NCBI RefSeq assembly: GCF_000423245.1
Contig: NZ_KE383993.1
Coordinates: forward strand, 516,159 to 580,158
Length of the DNA: 64,000 nucleotides
Origin: Ligilactobacillus ceti DSM 22408
GTDB lineage: Bacteria > Bacillota > Bacilli > Lactobacillales > Lactobacillaceae
Direction: 5' to 3'
The first letter of the stretch is position 1. Every line of letters begins with the position of its first letter. This document shows positions 1 through 9,211 of this stretch, in pieces. Made by a program: the position numbers and the translations under genes. Below the pieces are notes generated by a model. It did no database searches and was not told the DNA's origin. It was given only the letters and a program-made list of their open reading frames with translations.

Positions 1-632
1 AGCCATTGGTGACTAATAGAACCTTTATTTGTATCCATTAAATGTGGAATAGTTTCTTGGGCATTCATATTAGTGAAAAAAGTACCTAAATCAAAGTGCC
101 ATAAACAAGTTACGATAAAGATAATCATAATTGTTAAGGTTGTTCCTGTTACGATTTTTTGAATTTTACCTGATGTTTTATTACCACGTAACACTAACAA
201 AGAAATAATCCAAGTAATAATGGAAGCTCCAATCGTTGCTAACCAATTATTCCCACCCGAAAATTCTCCCGGGAAAAAATAATTAAATGTGCTCATAATT
301 AAAACTGCATACGCCACATTCGCAAAACATTCACAAATAAAATAACCCCATGCAGTAAAAAAGCCGACAAAAGGTCCAAAACCAACTTCTCCGTATTTAT
401 AAAGTCCTGCAGTTAAATCAGGACGTGTTTCACTTAAAATCACAAACATTTCAGCAATAAACCAAATGCCGACAATCGTTGTCCCCCAAGCTAAGAGTTG
501 CGCTTTTAAACCGGCAACTTGTGCCATGTTTTTAGGCAAATCGAAAATCCCACTCCCAATCATGGCACTCATTACAAGGGCGATCATCCCAAATAAATTT
601 AATTTTTTAATATTCTGTCTTTCTGTTTCCAT
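1..632 (-). CDS. Amino-acid permease of the APC superfamily, partial (C-terminus cut by window edge)
   Basis: Translating the minus strand from the ATG at 632 gives an open frame running off the window edge at base 1 (about 210 residues). The N-terminus has a short charged stretch followed by FGMIALVMSAMIGSGIF, the classic APC-family TM1 substrate-binding motif (GSGIF), then several more hydrophobic segments. This places it among amino-acid/polyamine antiporters of the ArcD/basic amino-acid type, located in the membrane. Substrate cannot be told from the fragment. It is followed on the same strand by nothing in its own operon inside this window. Confidence 0.8.
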   Translation of the reverse strand, partial: METERQNIKKLNLFGMIALVMSAMIGSGIFDLPKNMAQVAGLKAQLLAWGTTIVGIWFIAEMFVILSETRPDLTAGLYKYGEVGFGPFVGFFTAWGYFICECFANVAYAVLIMSTFNYFFPGEFSGGNNWLATIGASIITWIISLLVLRGNKTSGKIQKIVTGTTLTIMIIFIVTCLWHFDLGTFFTNMNAQETIPHLMDTNKGSISHQW

Positions 633-747
633 CTCAAACGCCTCTCGTTTTACTAATATCAATATTTTTTTCTGATCTAAAGATAAAAGTAATTATAACA
701 CTAGATATTTCCAAATACTACATTTCAATTCTGAGTTAAGAATATAT

Positions 748-782
748 TAAAAAAGCAACCTTCCTAACGAAAAGTTGCTTAA
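748..782 (-). terminator. Intrinsic terminator after cls
   Basis: AAGCAAC and GTTGCTT form a 7-bp stem and the minus strand continues into a T run. It lies just downstream of the cardiolipin synthase stop codon. Confidence 0.8.
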
Positions 783-785
783 TTT

Positions 786-2366
786 CTAAAGTAATGGCGC
801 GATTAATTTCGCTAATTTACCACTAATTTTCAATGATAGTTTTTCATCTTTAATTGTTTGATACGTCACACGTTCACATTTAGCCATTGTGTCATTAAAA
901 TCAGCTGCAATTTGGGAAATATTAGCTGTTTTATACATATAAGTAGCACATTCAAAATGATGATACAAACTCCGATAATCTAAATTAATCGTTCCTACTA
1001 CTGCTCTGACATCATCACTGACGAAGACTTTCGCATGCACAAAGCCAGGCGTATATTGATAAATTTGAACACCAGCATCTAACAATTCTGCATAATGAGA
1101 TTTAGCTAAAGAATAAGCTACTTTTTTATCCGGAATTCCCGGTAAAATAATCTTCACTTCAACACCACGTTGCGCCGCAAATTTCAACGCTGTAATCAAT
1201 TCTTCATCTAAAATCAAATATGGTGTCATAATATGCACATAATGTTTAGCACGGTTTAAAATATCTAAATAAACCATTTCACCAACTTTATTCTCATCTA
1301 AAGGTTCATCTGCATATGGTAAGACATAACCAGCCGCTTCTGGATAGCGTTTAGGTTCAATTGCTAAATATTGCGCAAAGTCTTGATCATGTTCATGAAT
1401 AATATTCCACATTCGTAAAAACATCAACGTGAAATTCTTAACAGCTGGTCCTTTTACTCGGACAGCAGTATCTTTCCAATGACCAAAACGGTGTTCTTTA
1501 TTAATATATTCATCAGCTAAATTCACACCACCCGTAAAACCAACTTGACCATCGATGACTAAAATTTTCCGGTGATCGCGATAATTATAATGCGTCGAAA
1601 TAAAAGGGACTAATGGTGAAAAAATCTTACATTCAATTCCCACTGCCGCTAATTTTTCTGGATAATCATGTGGTAAAGCGGACAACTCATTCATGCCATC
1701 ATACATCACCCGGACAGTCACACCTTGTTGGGCTTTTTTAATTAGCACATCTAAAATATTTCCCCACATATAACCTTCTTTAATAATGAAATATTCTAAA
1801 AAGATAAATTTTTCGGCCTTTTCTAGTTCTTCCATCATAGCTTGAAACTTATCTTCCCCCAAAGGAAAATACGTTACTTCACTATTACGATAAACCGGAT
1901 AATTACCGACTCTTTCTAAATAAGTCGCTAAATTTGCTTCAGCTAAATTATCCGCTGCTAAAGCTTGATATGTTTGCGGATTTTGTTTTAAATCATTTTT
2001 CGATAAATTAATTAATTTATCAACTTGTTGTTTTATTTTCCGGTGCCCAAAATCATTTTCAACATAAAGTAATAATAAGGATCCAAAAATTGGCAAACTT
2101 AATATAATTAAAAGCCAAGTAATCTTCGCCGTCGGATCCATCCGATTATTAAATAAATAAATCACCATAATAGCATCTAAAATAAATGTTGCCCCTAAAA
2201 AGTGGGGTAATAGATTAATAAAATAGGCAAACAAGCCAAATAAAATTACAAATTGAATAATTAACAGTACGAAAATTAAGCCAAAACGGCTAAAAATTGC
2301 TCTTTTAAAACCATAATGACCTTTATTAATCAAATGTTTTTCTTCGTGTTTCATTGGTAAACTCAT
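786..2366 (-). CDS. cls: Cardiolipin synthase, phospholipase D family
   Basis: About 526 residues. Hydrophobic N-terminal segments in the first ~110 residues anchor it in the membrane. Two PLD-type HKD motifs follow: HRKILVIDG in the middle and HAKVFVSD near the C-terminus, each followed by the usual G(G/T)xN stretch. Such enzymes condense two phosphatidylglycerols into cardiolipin and glycerol. The start chosen is the ATG of MSLPMKHEE, preceded by AAAGG about 11 nt upstream; an earlier GTG-ATG pair is too close to that site. It follows the 317-residue unknown gene after a very short gap, so the two are probably co-transcribed. Confidence 0.93.
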   Translation of the reverse strand: MSLPMKHEEKHLINKGHYGFKRAIFSRFGLIFVLLIIQFVILFGLFAYFINLLPHFLGATFILDAIMVIYLFNNRMDPTAKITWLLIILSLPIFGSLLLLYVENDFGHRKIKQQVDKLINLSKNDLKQNPQTYQALAADNLAEANLATYLERVGNYPVYRNSEVTYFPLGEDKFQAMMEELEKAEKFIFLEYFIIKEGYMWGNILDVLIKKAQQGVTVRVMYDGMNELSALPHDYPEKLAAVGIECKIFSPLVPFISTHYNYRDHRKILVIDGQVGFTGGVNLADEYINKEHRFGHWKDTAVRVKGPAVKNFTLMFLRMWNIIHEHDQDFAQYLAIEPKRYPEAAGYVLPYADEPLDENKVGEMVYLDILNRAKHYVHIMTPYLILDEELITALKFAAQRGVEVKIILPGIPDKKVAYSLAKSHYAELLDAGVQIYQYTPGFVHAKVFVSDDVRAVVGTINLDYRSLYHHFECATYMYKTANISQIAADFNDTMAKCERVTYQTIKDEKLSLKISGKLAKLIAPLL

Positions 2367-2383
2367 CTTATGCATCACCTTTA

Positions 2384-3337
2384 TTATTCATGATTTCCGA
2401 ACACACAACTATTAATTAATAATTCAAAAGCTTTAATAGCCTGATATTCTTCCGGATTATCAAAATTCGCAATATCTTCTTTAAAATAATTCTCATCTTG
2501 ATCGACATCATAGATTGCCAACGGTTCTTGTTCATCTGGTTGATATAAAGCATAACAATCATTTTGATTGATAATAGCATGCTCAATCCGATATAAGTCC
2601 GGTAAATTCAGTCCATTATCAGCTAAACTAATGAGATATTCAACTAAAAAGCGTCCGGCGTGTGGGTTTTCATCAAATAACGGCTTAACTTCTTCTTTTA
2701 AAGTGATTAATTCTTCTTTTGATGCCGTTAAATTACTCGTTAAATTATAGCGAACTGCATTTAAAATTTTAACTTCTTCATCTTTATATTCAGTTAAATA
2801 CAAACGATTATTTTCACGTATAATACTTAACCCTTGTGTAAAGACTAATTTATCCGCTTGAACCAACTCATTAATATAGTCCATCGTTTCCCAATCAACT
2901 ACTTGGGCAAACACGTTTAAGGCTTTGAGAGCTTTACGATCAACTAAACGTAAATACTTTTTATCTGTCACGATTTCAGTCCGATTTTCGATATGAGCAA
3001 TCGCTTCCCAACCTTTTTTTAAACTCTTTTTACGAAACATATAAATAGTATCTGGGTTATCATTATGCATTCTAAAATTAACAATCGCATAACCTGCTAA
3101 TAAGCGTATTTTTTGCTGACGACAAGCTTCAAAAAAATGAATCAATAACAAGCGTGTCACAGCATCTTCTGGCGCAGTGGGACAATCCTCTTCTTCGGTA
3201 TAGAAAATTTTACCTGGTTTTTTAAAATACATTTCTGCAATTTTACGATCCGTTTTATTATCTTCAACCCGTAGTAATTCGTGTTCAGCAACAATCCGAC
3301 AATCTGGTGGTAAAATGCCTCGATCGATAATAATCAC
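2384..3337 (-). CDS. Conserved-looking hypothetical protein upstream of cls
   Basis: 317 residues, acidic, no signal peptide or membrane segment, so probably cytoplasmic. I do not recognise a family. The N-terminal third contains HELLRVEDN and a Glu/Asp-rich stretch; the rest is mixed helix-like sequence without obvious catalytic motifs. Its stop codon lies about 17 bases before the cardiolipin synthase start, and both precede one terminator, which suggests a two-gene operon and perhaps a role connected to membrane lipid. That role is only inferred from position. Confidence 0.75.
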   Translation of the reverse strand: MIIIDRGILPPDCRIVAEHELLRVEDNKTDRKIAEMYFKKPGKIFYTEEEDCPTAPEDAVTRLLLIHFFEACRQQKIRLLAGYAIVNFRMHNDNPDTIYMFRKKSLKKGWEAIAHIENRTEIVTDKKYLRLVDRKALKALNVFAQVVDWETMDYINELVQADKLVFTQGLSIIRENNRLYLTEYKDEEVKILNAVRYNLTSNLTASKEELITLKEEVKPLFDENPHAGRFLVEYLISLADNGLNLPDLYRIEHAIINQNDCYALYQPDEQEPLAIYDVDQDENYFKEDIANFDNPEEYQAIKAFELLINSCVFGNHE

Positions 3338-3411
3338 TCCCTTTTAAAATTATTTAACATTATTATATACCATTATTATGGAAATGTCGGTTTCAAACGT
3401 TTTTAACCAAC

Positions 3412-3445
3412 AAAAAAGCGCACTACCATTTTGGTAGTACGCTTT
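3412..3445 (-). terminator. Terminator of the hxlA-hxlB operon
   Basis: AAAGCGTACTACCA pairs with TGGTAGTGCGCTTT (one G-T pair) and is followed by T6 on the minus strand, directly after the hxlB stop. Confidence 0.85.
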
Positions 3446-3455
3446 AAAACTGATT

Positions 3456-4013
3456 TTATTCTAAGTTAGCATGTTTGCCATACATTTTATTTGTATCAAG
3501 TCCTCTTTTTTCCATAATGCGTAAAATTGTTGCATCAAAGAATAAAAGCATGATTTGTTCAAATAATGATCCCATTGGTTGAATTGTTTTATATTCACCT
3601 TGGTCTTGATCTTTTGGTGCACCTGGTAATTGAACAATTAAATCAGCTAATTTCCCAATGGATGAATCAGGTGATAAAGTAACTGCTGCTACTTTGCCGC
3701 CTAATTTTTTAGCTTTTTGTGTAATTGGAATTAAAGTGTTTGTTTCACCAGATCCTGTGCAAACAATTAATAAATCATCTTCTGTATATGTTGGTGTAAC
3801 TGTTTCACCAATTACATAAGCATCAAATCCCATGTGCATCATACGCATCGCAAAAGCTTTACCCATCATACCGGAACGACCTGCACCAACTACAAAAATT
3901 TGTTTTGCATTTAAAATTTCATCAGCTAATTTTTCAGCATCTTGTTCAGAAATCAATGGAACAGAATTTTGTAATTCATTAACGATTGTTGTTAAATATT
4001 CAACTGTTTTCAT
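3456..4013 (-). CDS. hxlB: 6-phospho-3-hexuloisomerase
   Basis: 185 residues forming a single SIS (sugar isomerase) domain: the phosphosugar-binding stretch VVGAGRSGMMGKAFAMR near residue 40 and a SGETNT loop near residue 88 are typical. It converts D-arabino-3-hexulose 6-phosphate to fructose 6-phosphate, the second step of the ribulose monophosphate pathway. It sits 23 nt downstream of hxlA, on one transcript ended by the terminator at 3412-3445. In heterofermentative or pentose-using bacteria the pair can fix formaldehyde or run in reverse to supply ribulose 5-phosphate; the sequence does not say which. Confidence 0.93.
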   Translation of the reverse strand: MKTVEYLTTIVNELQNSVPLISEQDAEKLADEILNAKQIFVVGAGRSGMMGKAFAMRMMHMGFDAYVIGETVTPTYTEDDLLIVCTGSGETNTLIPITQKAKKLGGKVAAVTLSPDSSIGKLADLIVQLPGAPKDQDQGEYKTIQPMGSLFEQIMLLFFDATILRIMEKRGLDTNKMYGKHANLE

Positions 4014-4036
4014 TTGATTTAATCCTCTTTTTAAGT

Positions 4037-4672
4037 TTAGCCTTCGTTAATCATTGCTTTCATTGCTTTAGCAACTTCTTGTTTGTTATCAACTGTTGTG
4101 ATACCACCACCAACGATGATTAAGTCTGGATGTTGTTCAACAGCTTCTTTAAGTGTATCTAATTTGATACCACCAGCGATAGCTGTTTTAGCATTTTTAA
4201 CTGCTGCTTTGATTGTTTTTAAGTCTTCAAATGAGTTTTTACCAACTGCTTGAAGATCGTATCCTGTGTGAACACAAATGTAGTCTACACCAAATTCATC
4301 TACTTCTTTAGCACGAGCTGCTAAATCTTTAACTGCGATCATATCAACAAGAATTTCTTTACCATCTTTTTTAGCTTCGGCAACAGCACCTTTGATTGAT
4401 TCGTCTTCAGATGCACCAAGAATTGTGATGATATCTGCACCGGCTGCAGATGCTTGGTTTACTTCATATCCAGCAGCATCCATAATTTTTAAGTCAGCTA
4501 AAACTGTTAAGTTAGGGAATGCTTCTTTGATTGCTTTAACAGCATGAAGTCCTTCGTTGATTACGACTGGTGTACCAATTTCAACAACGTCAATATTTTC
4601 TTGACCTACTTCATTCACCATATCAATGGCACCTTGAATATCTACTAAATCTAACGCTAATTGTAATTTCAT
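4037..4672 (-). CDS. hxlA: 3-hexulose-6-phosphate synthase
   Basis: 211 residues, the usual length. It is an orotidine-phosphate-decarboxylase-like TIM barrel: LQLALDLVD at the N-terminus, DLKIMDAAGYE with the catalytic Asp-Lys-Asp cluster near residue 60, and the phosphate-binding AIAGGIKL and IIVGGGIT loops at the C-terminus. The enzyme joins formaldehyde to ribulose 5-phosphate. The ATG is preceded by AAGGAG. First gene of the hxlAB operon, with its own promoter at 4755-4783 and separated from pepT by a terminator. No hxlR-type regulator lies beside it. Confidence 0.94.
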   Translation of the reverse strand: MKLQLALDLVDIQGAIDMVNEVGQENIDVVEIGTPVVINEGLHAVKAIKEAFPNLTVLADLKIMDAAGYEVNQASAAGADIITILGASEDESIKGAVAEAKKDGKEILVDMIAVKDLAARAKEVDEFGVDYICVHTGYDLQAVGKNSFEDLKTIKAAVKNAKTAIAGGIKLDTLKEAVEQHPDLIIVGGGITTVDNKQEVAKAMKAMINEG

Positions 4673-4754
4673 TTGTTAATACACTCCTTAAATTTTTTAT
4701 GTTTAATCATTTCCGTTCCAGTGTTCTGATTAGAATAGATTTAACATTACTAAT

Positions 4755-4783
4755 ATTATAATCTGAATTGATTCAATTTACAA
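4755..4783 (-). promoter_or_regulatory. Promoter of hxlAB
   Basis: On the minus strand TTGTAA (4778-4783), a 17-nt spacer and a perfect TATAAT (4755-4760). Transcription would begin near 4748, about 75 nt before hxlA. Confidence 0.7.
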
Positions 4784-4797
4784 TATAGGAACGAGAC

Positions 4798-4834
4798 AAA
4801 AAAAGCTAGGTAAATCACTTTACCTAGCTCTTTT
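4798..4834 (-). terminator. Terminator of pepT
   Basis: GAGCTAGGTAAA and TTTACCTAGCT form a strong hairpin followed by T7 on the minus strand. Confidence 0.85.
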
Positions 4835-4852
4835 CATACAATAACTTGTAAC

Positions 4853-6094
4853 TTATTTTGTTGCGACTAATTTAATGATTTCAATAATCACATCTGTTGC
4901 TTTTTCCATTGTTTGAACAGACACATATTCAAAACGAGCATGCATATTTTCGCCACCTGCAAACAAGTTTGGTGTTGGTAATCCCATAAAGGAAATCATC
5001 GATCCATCTGTACCACCACGAACTGGGAAAATATCTGGTTGCACGTCAACATTTTGCATAGCTTCTTCTGCAATATCAACAACTGTCATATCTTTTTGGA
5101 TAACTTCAGCCATATTATAGTATTGATCTTCTAATTCAACGATTACACGTTCAACACCATATTTTTCGTTCATTTGTTGTGCAATTTGTTGTAAGAAAGC
5201 TTTTCTGGCTTCAAATTTTTCACGGTCATGATCACGAATAATATATGTCATTTTAGCAGCATCAACGTTTCCTTCAATCGCAAAGCCTAAGAAGAAACCT
5301 TCACGGCCATCTGTTTTTTCAGGAACTTCACCAGCTGGTAACATACTATCAAATTCCATTGCTAATTTAATTGCATTCACCATAATATCTTTAGCTGATC
5401 CGGGGTGAACATTTTTACCGATAAATTTAACTTCAGCTTGAGCAGCGTTAAATGTTTCGTATTGTAATTCACCTAAAGGGCCACCATCAACTGTATACGC
5501 GAAATCTGCGCCAAAATCATCAACTTCAAAACGAGTTGCACCTTTACCGATTTCTTCATCAGGACCAAAACCGATTTTAACTTCACCGTGTTTGATTTCA
5601 GGATGTTGAATTAAATATTCCATCGCTGTCATAACTTCAGCAACACCGGCTTTATCATCCGCACCTAATAAAGTTGTTCCGTCAGTTGTAATTAAATCTT
5701 GACCTTGATATTTTTTAAGACTAGCAAATTCAGCTGGTGATAAGGAATAACCACTGTCACCTAATTTAATTTCAGAAACACCATCATAATTTTCGATAAT
5801 TTGTGGTGCCACACCAACTGCATTAAAATCAGCTGTATCAATATGTGCAATAAAACCAACCTTTTTAACATCTGTATCATCATCTAAGTTACTTGGTAAA
5901 GTAGCTAACACATAGGCACTTTCTGGAGAAATCCGGACATCTTGCATCCCGATATCTTTAAGTTCTTTAGCTAAATCTTGTGCAAATTCAACTTGTGTAT
6001 GTGTTGATGGAACTGTTGTTGATGTTTCATCAGAACGTGTTTCTGTTTTAACATATTTAATAAAACGTGGAACTAAGTTTTGATAGTTTTTCAT
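4853..6094 (-). CDS. pepT: Peptidase T (tripeptide aminopeptidase)
   Basis: 413 residues, M20 metallopeptidase family, cytosolic. The zinc-ligand motifs are visible: AHIDTADF around residue 80 (His-x-Asp), [13 protein letters not shown] around residue 140 with the bridging Asp, and GPDEEIGKG around residue 175 with the catalytic Glu pair. GGTDGS and the C-terminal [10 protein letters not shown] also match PepT. It cleaves the N-terminal residue of tripeptides. ATG preceded by AAGGAG. It follows nif3 by only 17 nt, so it may be cotranscribed with the trmK-nif3 pair. Confidence 0.96.
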   Translation of the reverse strand: MKNYQNLVPRFIKYVKTETRSDETSTTVPSTHTQVEFAQDLAKELKDIGMQDVRISPESAYVLATLPSNLDDDTDVKKVGFIAHIDTADFNAVGVAPQIIENYDGVSEIKLGDSGYSLSPAEFASLKKYQGQDLITTDGTTLLGADDKAGVAEVMTAMEYLIQHPEIKHGEVKIGFGPDEEIGKGATRFEVDDFGADFAYTVDGGPLGELQYETFNAAQAEVKFIGKNVHPGSAKDIMVNAIKLAMEFDSMLPAGEVPEKTDGREGFFLGFAIEGNVDAAKMTYIIRDHDREKFEARKAFLQQIAQQMNEKYGVERVIVELEDQYYNMAEVIQKDMTVVDIAEEAMQNVDVQPDIFPVRGGTDGSMISFMGLPTPNLFAGGENMHARFEYVSVQTMEKATDVIIEIIKLVATK

Positions 6095-6111
6095 AATTGC
6101 ATCTCCTTAAA

Positions 6112-7230
6112 TTAAATAAAGATAAATGGATCAGTATTAACTGTTGATATCATTATATCAAAATTCCAATCATTTTCAGCAGACCATTTGTTAAAAATTT
6201 TCAACATTTCTGGTTTGCAGATGGATTCAATGTAATGTCCTGGATCTAAAACACTTAATCCGCTGGCCAACATATCATGTCCTGTATGGTATGTGACATC
6301 GCCCGTAATATATAAATCGGCACCTTTTTTAACAGCAGCTGGATAGAATTTACTACCACTACCACCTAAAATAGCGACTTTTTTAATAATTTTATTTTTT
6401 TGTTGGCTGATCAAACGTAAACCCGCTGTTTGGAATTTACTTTGACAAAGTTCACCACACGCTTGTAAAGTCATTGGTTTTGGTAATTCACCCACACGAC
6501 CTAAAGCATATGTTTCGCTGCTATCATTTTCCAAGGCGAAAATATCATAAACAACTTCTTCATAAGGATGAACCGCTAAAATCGCATCAATAACTTGTTG
6601 TTTATTCTTTTCTGGAATCACGACTTCAATCTTTTGTTCACGAACTTCTTGCATTTTACCAACTTCACCAAAAACAGGTTCGGCACTTTCGTTGGGAATA
6701 AATCGACCTAAACCAGTCGAAGTAAAGGAACAACCAGTATAATTACCGACTTCACCAGCACCTGCTTCTTCTAAAGCTTCAAGTACATGACGAACATGAC
6801 TTTCTGGTACATAAACTACTAACTTACAATTTTTTTGACTATGAACAGGAATTAAATTAGTTACATTTTCTAAGCCTAAACTTTTAGCTAACCAATCATT
6901 CATCCCACCATTAGTATTATCTAAATTAGTATGAGCTGCATACACAGTAATATTATGCTTGATTAATTCCGCATACATTTTATTTTGCGGATCACTCAAA
7001 TCGAATGTCTTAATCGGTGAAAACATCATTGGATGATGTGCAAAAATAAAATCAACATTATTTTCAATTGCTTCTTGGACAACTTCTGGTCGCACATCTA
7101 ATGTGATCATCATTTTATGCACTTCTTGATTTAAATCACCAAGTTGTAATCCAACATTATCCCATTTTTCCGCTAACCATTTCGGTGCAAATTTCTCAAA
7201 ACGAGCAACAACTTCACTAACCTTAGTCAT
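6112..7230 (-). CDS. Nif3-like dinuclear metal-centre protein (YqfO type)
   Basis: 372 residues. Typical Nif3 motifs: AHHPMMFSP near residue 65, AAHTNLDN near residue 98 and GDVTYHTGHDM near residue 310, which supply the His/Asp/Glu metal ligands. The length shows it is the longer Firmicutes form with the inserted PII-like middle domain, at about residues 130-240. The biochemical role is not settled. Its start overlaps the trmK stop by 8 nt, the arrangement conserved in most Firmicutes, so the two are translationally coupled. Confidence 0.92.
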   Translation of the reverse strand: MTKVSEVVARFEKFAPKWLAEKWDNVGLQLGDLNQEVHKMMITLDVRPEVVQEAIENNVDFIFAHHPMMFSPIKTFDLSDPQNKMYAELIKHNITVYAAHTNLDNTNGGMNDWLAKSLGLENVTNLIPVHSQKNCKLVVYVPESHVRHVLEALEEAGAGEVGNYTGCSFTSTGLGRFIPNESAEPVFGEVGKMQEVREQKIEVVIPEKNKQQVIDAILAVHPYEEVVYDIFALENDSSETYALGRVGELPKPMTLQACGELCQSKFQTAGLRLISQQKNKIIKKVAILGGSGSKFYPAAVKKGADLYITGDVTYHTGHDMLASGLSVLDPGHYIESICKPEMLKIFNKWSAENDWNFDIMISTVNTDPFIFI

Positions 7231-7924
7231 TTAGCATCCCCTCAATTTCTTGATATTGCGTTAAGAGCGCTTCTTTTTTCGCAACTGGCATGTTTTTAGC
7301 TTGTTCCAATTGTTTTAAAACAGTTTGGATTTTAGCTTGTTCACTTTGCCATTTTTTGATAAAAATTTCACCTTTATTTTTACGTAAATAAGGCCCAAAA
7401 GTCAAATCAGCTAAACTTAATTTTTCCGCTGTTTGTGGTGCATATTCAGCAACAATAATTTCATAAATATGATGATCTTCTTCTAAAATTTCTTCATTTA
7501 AAATACGATAACCATGATCAACAATCCATTGGCGGACATTTTTTTCACCAACATTAGGTTGTAATACTAAGAGGGGATGATTGTTTAATTTTTCTGGATT
7601 AGCATTCAAAATTTCAGTAATCAAAGTCCCTCCCATACCACAAATTGCGATTGTATCAATTTGATCTTCAGGGTGAATCGCTGCTAAACCATCCGCTAAA
7701 CGGACAGTAATTTTATCGTTCAAATTTTGTTTTTTGACTTCGTGACACGCATTTTCATAAGGTCCAGGGACAACTTCACCCGCAACCGCAAAAGAAATTG
7801 CATCATTTAATAATAAATAAGCTGGTAAATAAGCATGATCTGAACCAATATCGGCTAAACGTGCTCCTTGCGGGATGTAGTTAGCCACTTTTAATAAACG
7901 TTGTGATAAATTATTAGAATCCAT
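7223..7924 (-). CDS. trmK: tRNA (adenine-22-N1)-methyltransferase
   Basis: About 233 residues. The SAM-binding Rossmann motif I is ADIGSDHAYLP near residue 25, followed by GEVVPGPYENA and the ICGMGGTLI loop near residue 90, all diagnostic of TrmK. It methylates N1 of adenine 22 in tRNAs such as tRNA-Ser. The ATG of MDSNNLSQ is used here; a TTG seven codons upstream is possible. Neither has a good ribosome-binding site directly in front: the nearest strong one (AAAGGAG) lies beyond a hairpin. It is downstream of rpoD but separated by a terminator. Confidence 0.92.
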   Translation of the reverse strand: MDSNNLSQRLLKVANYIPQGARLADIGSDHAYLPAYLLLNDAISFAVAGEVVPGPYENACHEVKKQNLNDKITVRLADGLAAIHPEDQIDTIAICGMGGTLITEILNANPEKLNNHPLLVLQPNVGEKNVRQWIVDHGYRILNEEILEEDHHIYEIIVAEYAPQTAEKLSLADLTFGPYLRKNKGEIFIKKWQSEQAKIQTVLKQLEQAKNMPVAKKEALLTQYQEIEGMLND

Positions 7925-7939
7925 TGATATAACACTAAT

Positions 7940-7974
7940 TTGCAATATACATTTAAAATGATTGTATATTACAA
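7940..7974 (-). repeat. Inverted repeat between ribosome-binding site and trmK start
   Basis: TTGTAATATAC and GTATATTGCAA pair over 11 positions with one mismatch around a 13-nt loop. The element separates AAAGGAG (just upstream of 7974) from the trmK start region. Confidence 0.6.
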
Positions 7975-8002
7975 ATTAACTCCTTTTCTTTCATTATCTT
8001 CT

Positions 8003-8038
8003 AAAAAAGGATAATCACTTACTAGCAATTATCCTTTA
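8003..8038 (-). terminator. Terminator of dnaG-rpoD
   Basis: AAAGGATAAT and ATTATCCTTT on the minus strand form a stem followed by a T run. Confidence 0.85.
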
Positions 8039-8051
8039 TTTTATAAATCTT

Positions 8052-9197
8052 TTATTCTAAGAAATCTTTTAATTGTTTGGAACGTGATGGATGACGTAAT
8101 TTACGTAAAGCTTTTGCTTCAATCTGACGAATCCGTTCACGTGTAACACCAAAGACTTTTCCGACTTCTTCTAAAGTCCGTGTACGTCCATCATCTAAAC
8201 CGAAACGTAAACGTAAAACATTTTCTTCACGATCTGTTAATGTGTCTAAAACATTTTCCAATTGTTCTTTCAATAATTCATAAGCAGCATGGTCAGCAGG
8301 ACTTGTTGCTTCTTGATCTTCAATGAAGTCACCTAAATGAGAATCATCTTCTTCACCAATTGGTGTTTCTAAAGAAACTGGTTCTTGTGCGATTTTAAGG
8401 ATTTCACGAACTTTTTCGGTTGGCATATCCATTTCTGCACCGATTTCTTCTGGAATTGGTTCACGTCCTAAATCTTGTAATAATTGACGTTGGATACGAA
8501 TTAATTTATTAATTGTTTCCACCATATGAACTGGAATCCGGATTGTTCTTGCTTGATCGGCAATCGCACGTGTAATAGCTTGACGAATCCACCATGTTGC
8601 ATATGTTGAGAATTTGAAACCTTTACGGTAGTCAAATTTTTCAACGGCTTTCATCAAGCCCATGTTACCTTCTTGAATTAAATCTAAGAAGGACATACCA
8701 CGACCAACATAACGTTTTGCGATCGAAACAACTAAACGTAAGTTAGCTTCAGCCAAGCTTTGTTTAGCTTCTTCGTCACCTTGTTCAATTCTTAAAGCAA
8801 GTTCAACTTCTTGTTCACCTGTTAAAAGATCAACACGACCGATTTCTTTTAAATACATCCGAACTGGATCATTAATTTTAACACCGGAAGGAGCTGTCAC
8901 CTTAGAGCTTTTTTTAGCTTTAGGTTTTGCTTTTTCTTCTTCTTTTTCAGCATCACTTACAAGACGTAAACTGTGTTGACTTGGTTCACCATTTTCGTCA
9001 ACAACAGCAATCCCAGCATCTTCCATCGAACCGATTAATTCATCCATTCCTTTGGCTTCTAATCCAAATGGTGTTGCCATGATGTCTGTTAAGTCATCAT
9101 ATTTAATTTGTTTAGCAGGCTTGTATTGCTTGATCAATTCTTTCAATGCTTTTTCGTATGCTGCTTTATCAAGTTGGTTGTTATTTTTTTCTACCAA
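8052..9197 (-). CDS. rpoD: Primary RNA polymerase sigma factor (sigma-A/RpoD)
   Basis: 381 residues. Region 1.1-like N-terminus, region 1.2 [16 protein letters not shown] near residue 110, region 2 with the -10-recognition stretch [17 protein letters not shown] near residue 200, and region 4 with the helix-turn-helix [20 protein letters not shown] at the C-terminus. The start is a TTG (residues VEKNNNQ follow), set by GGGAGG eight nt upstream; there is no ATG nearby. It lies 14 nt after dnaG in the usual macromolecular-synthesis operon and is followed by a terminator. Confidence 0.97.
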   Translation of the reverse strand: MVEKNNNQLDKAAYEKALKELIKQYKPAKQIKYDDLTDIMATPFGLEAKGMDELIGSMEDAGIAVVDENGEPSQHSLRLVSDAEKEEEKAKPKAKKSSKVTAPSGVKINDPVRMYLKEIGRVDLLTGEQEVELALRIEQGDEEAKQSLAEANLRLVVSIAKRYVGRGMSFLDLIQEGNMGLMKAVEKFDYRKGFKFSTYATWWIRQAITRAIADQARTIRIPVHMVETINKLIRIQRQLLQDLGREPIPEEIGAEMDMPTEKVREILKIAQEPVSLETPIGEEDDSHLGDFIEDQEATSPADHAAYELLKEQLENVLDTLTDREENVLRLRFGLDDGRTRTLEEVGKVFGVTRERIRQIEAKALRKLRHPSRSKQLKDFLE

Positions 9198-9211
9198 AAT
9201 GAAGTCCTCCC

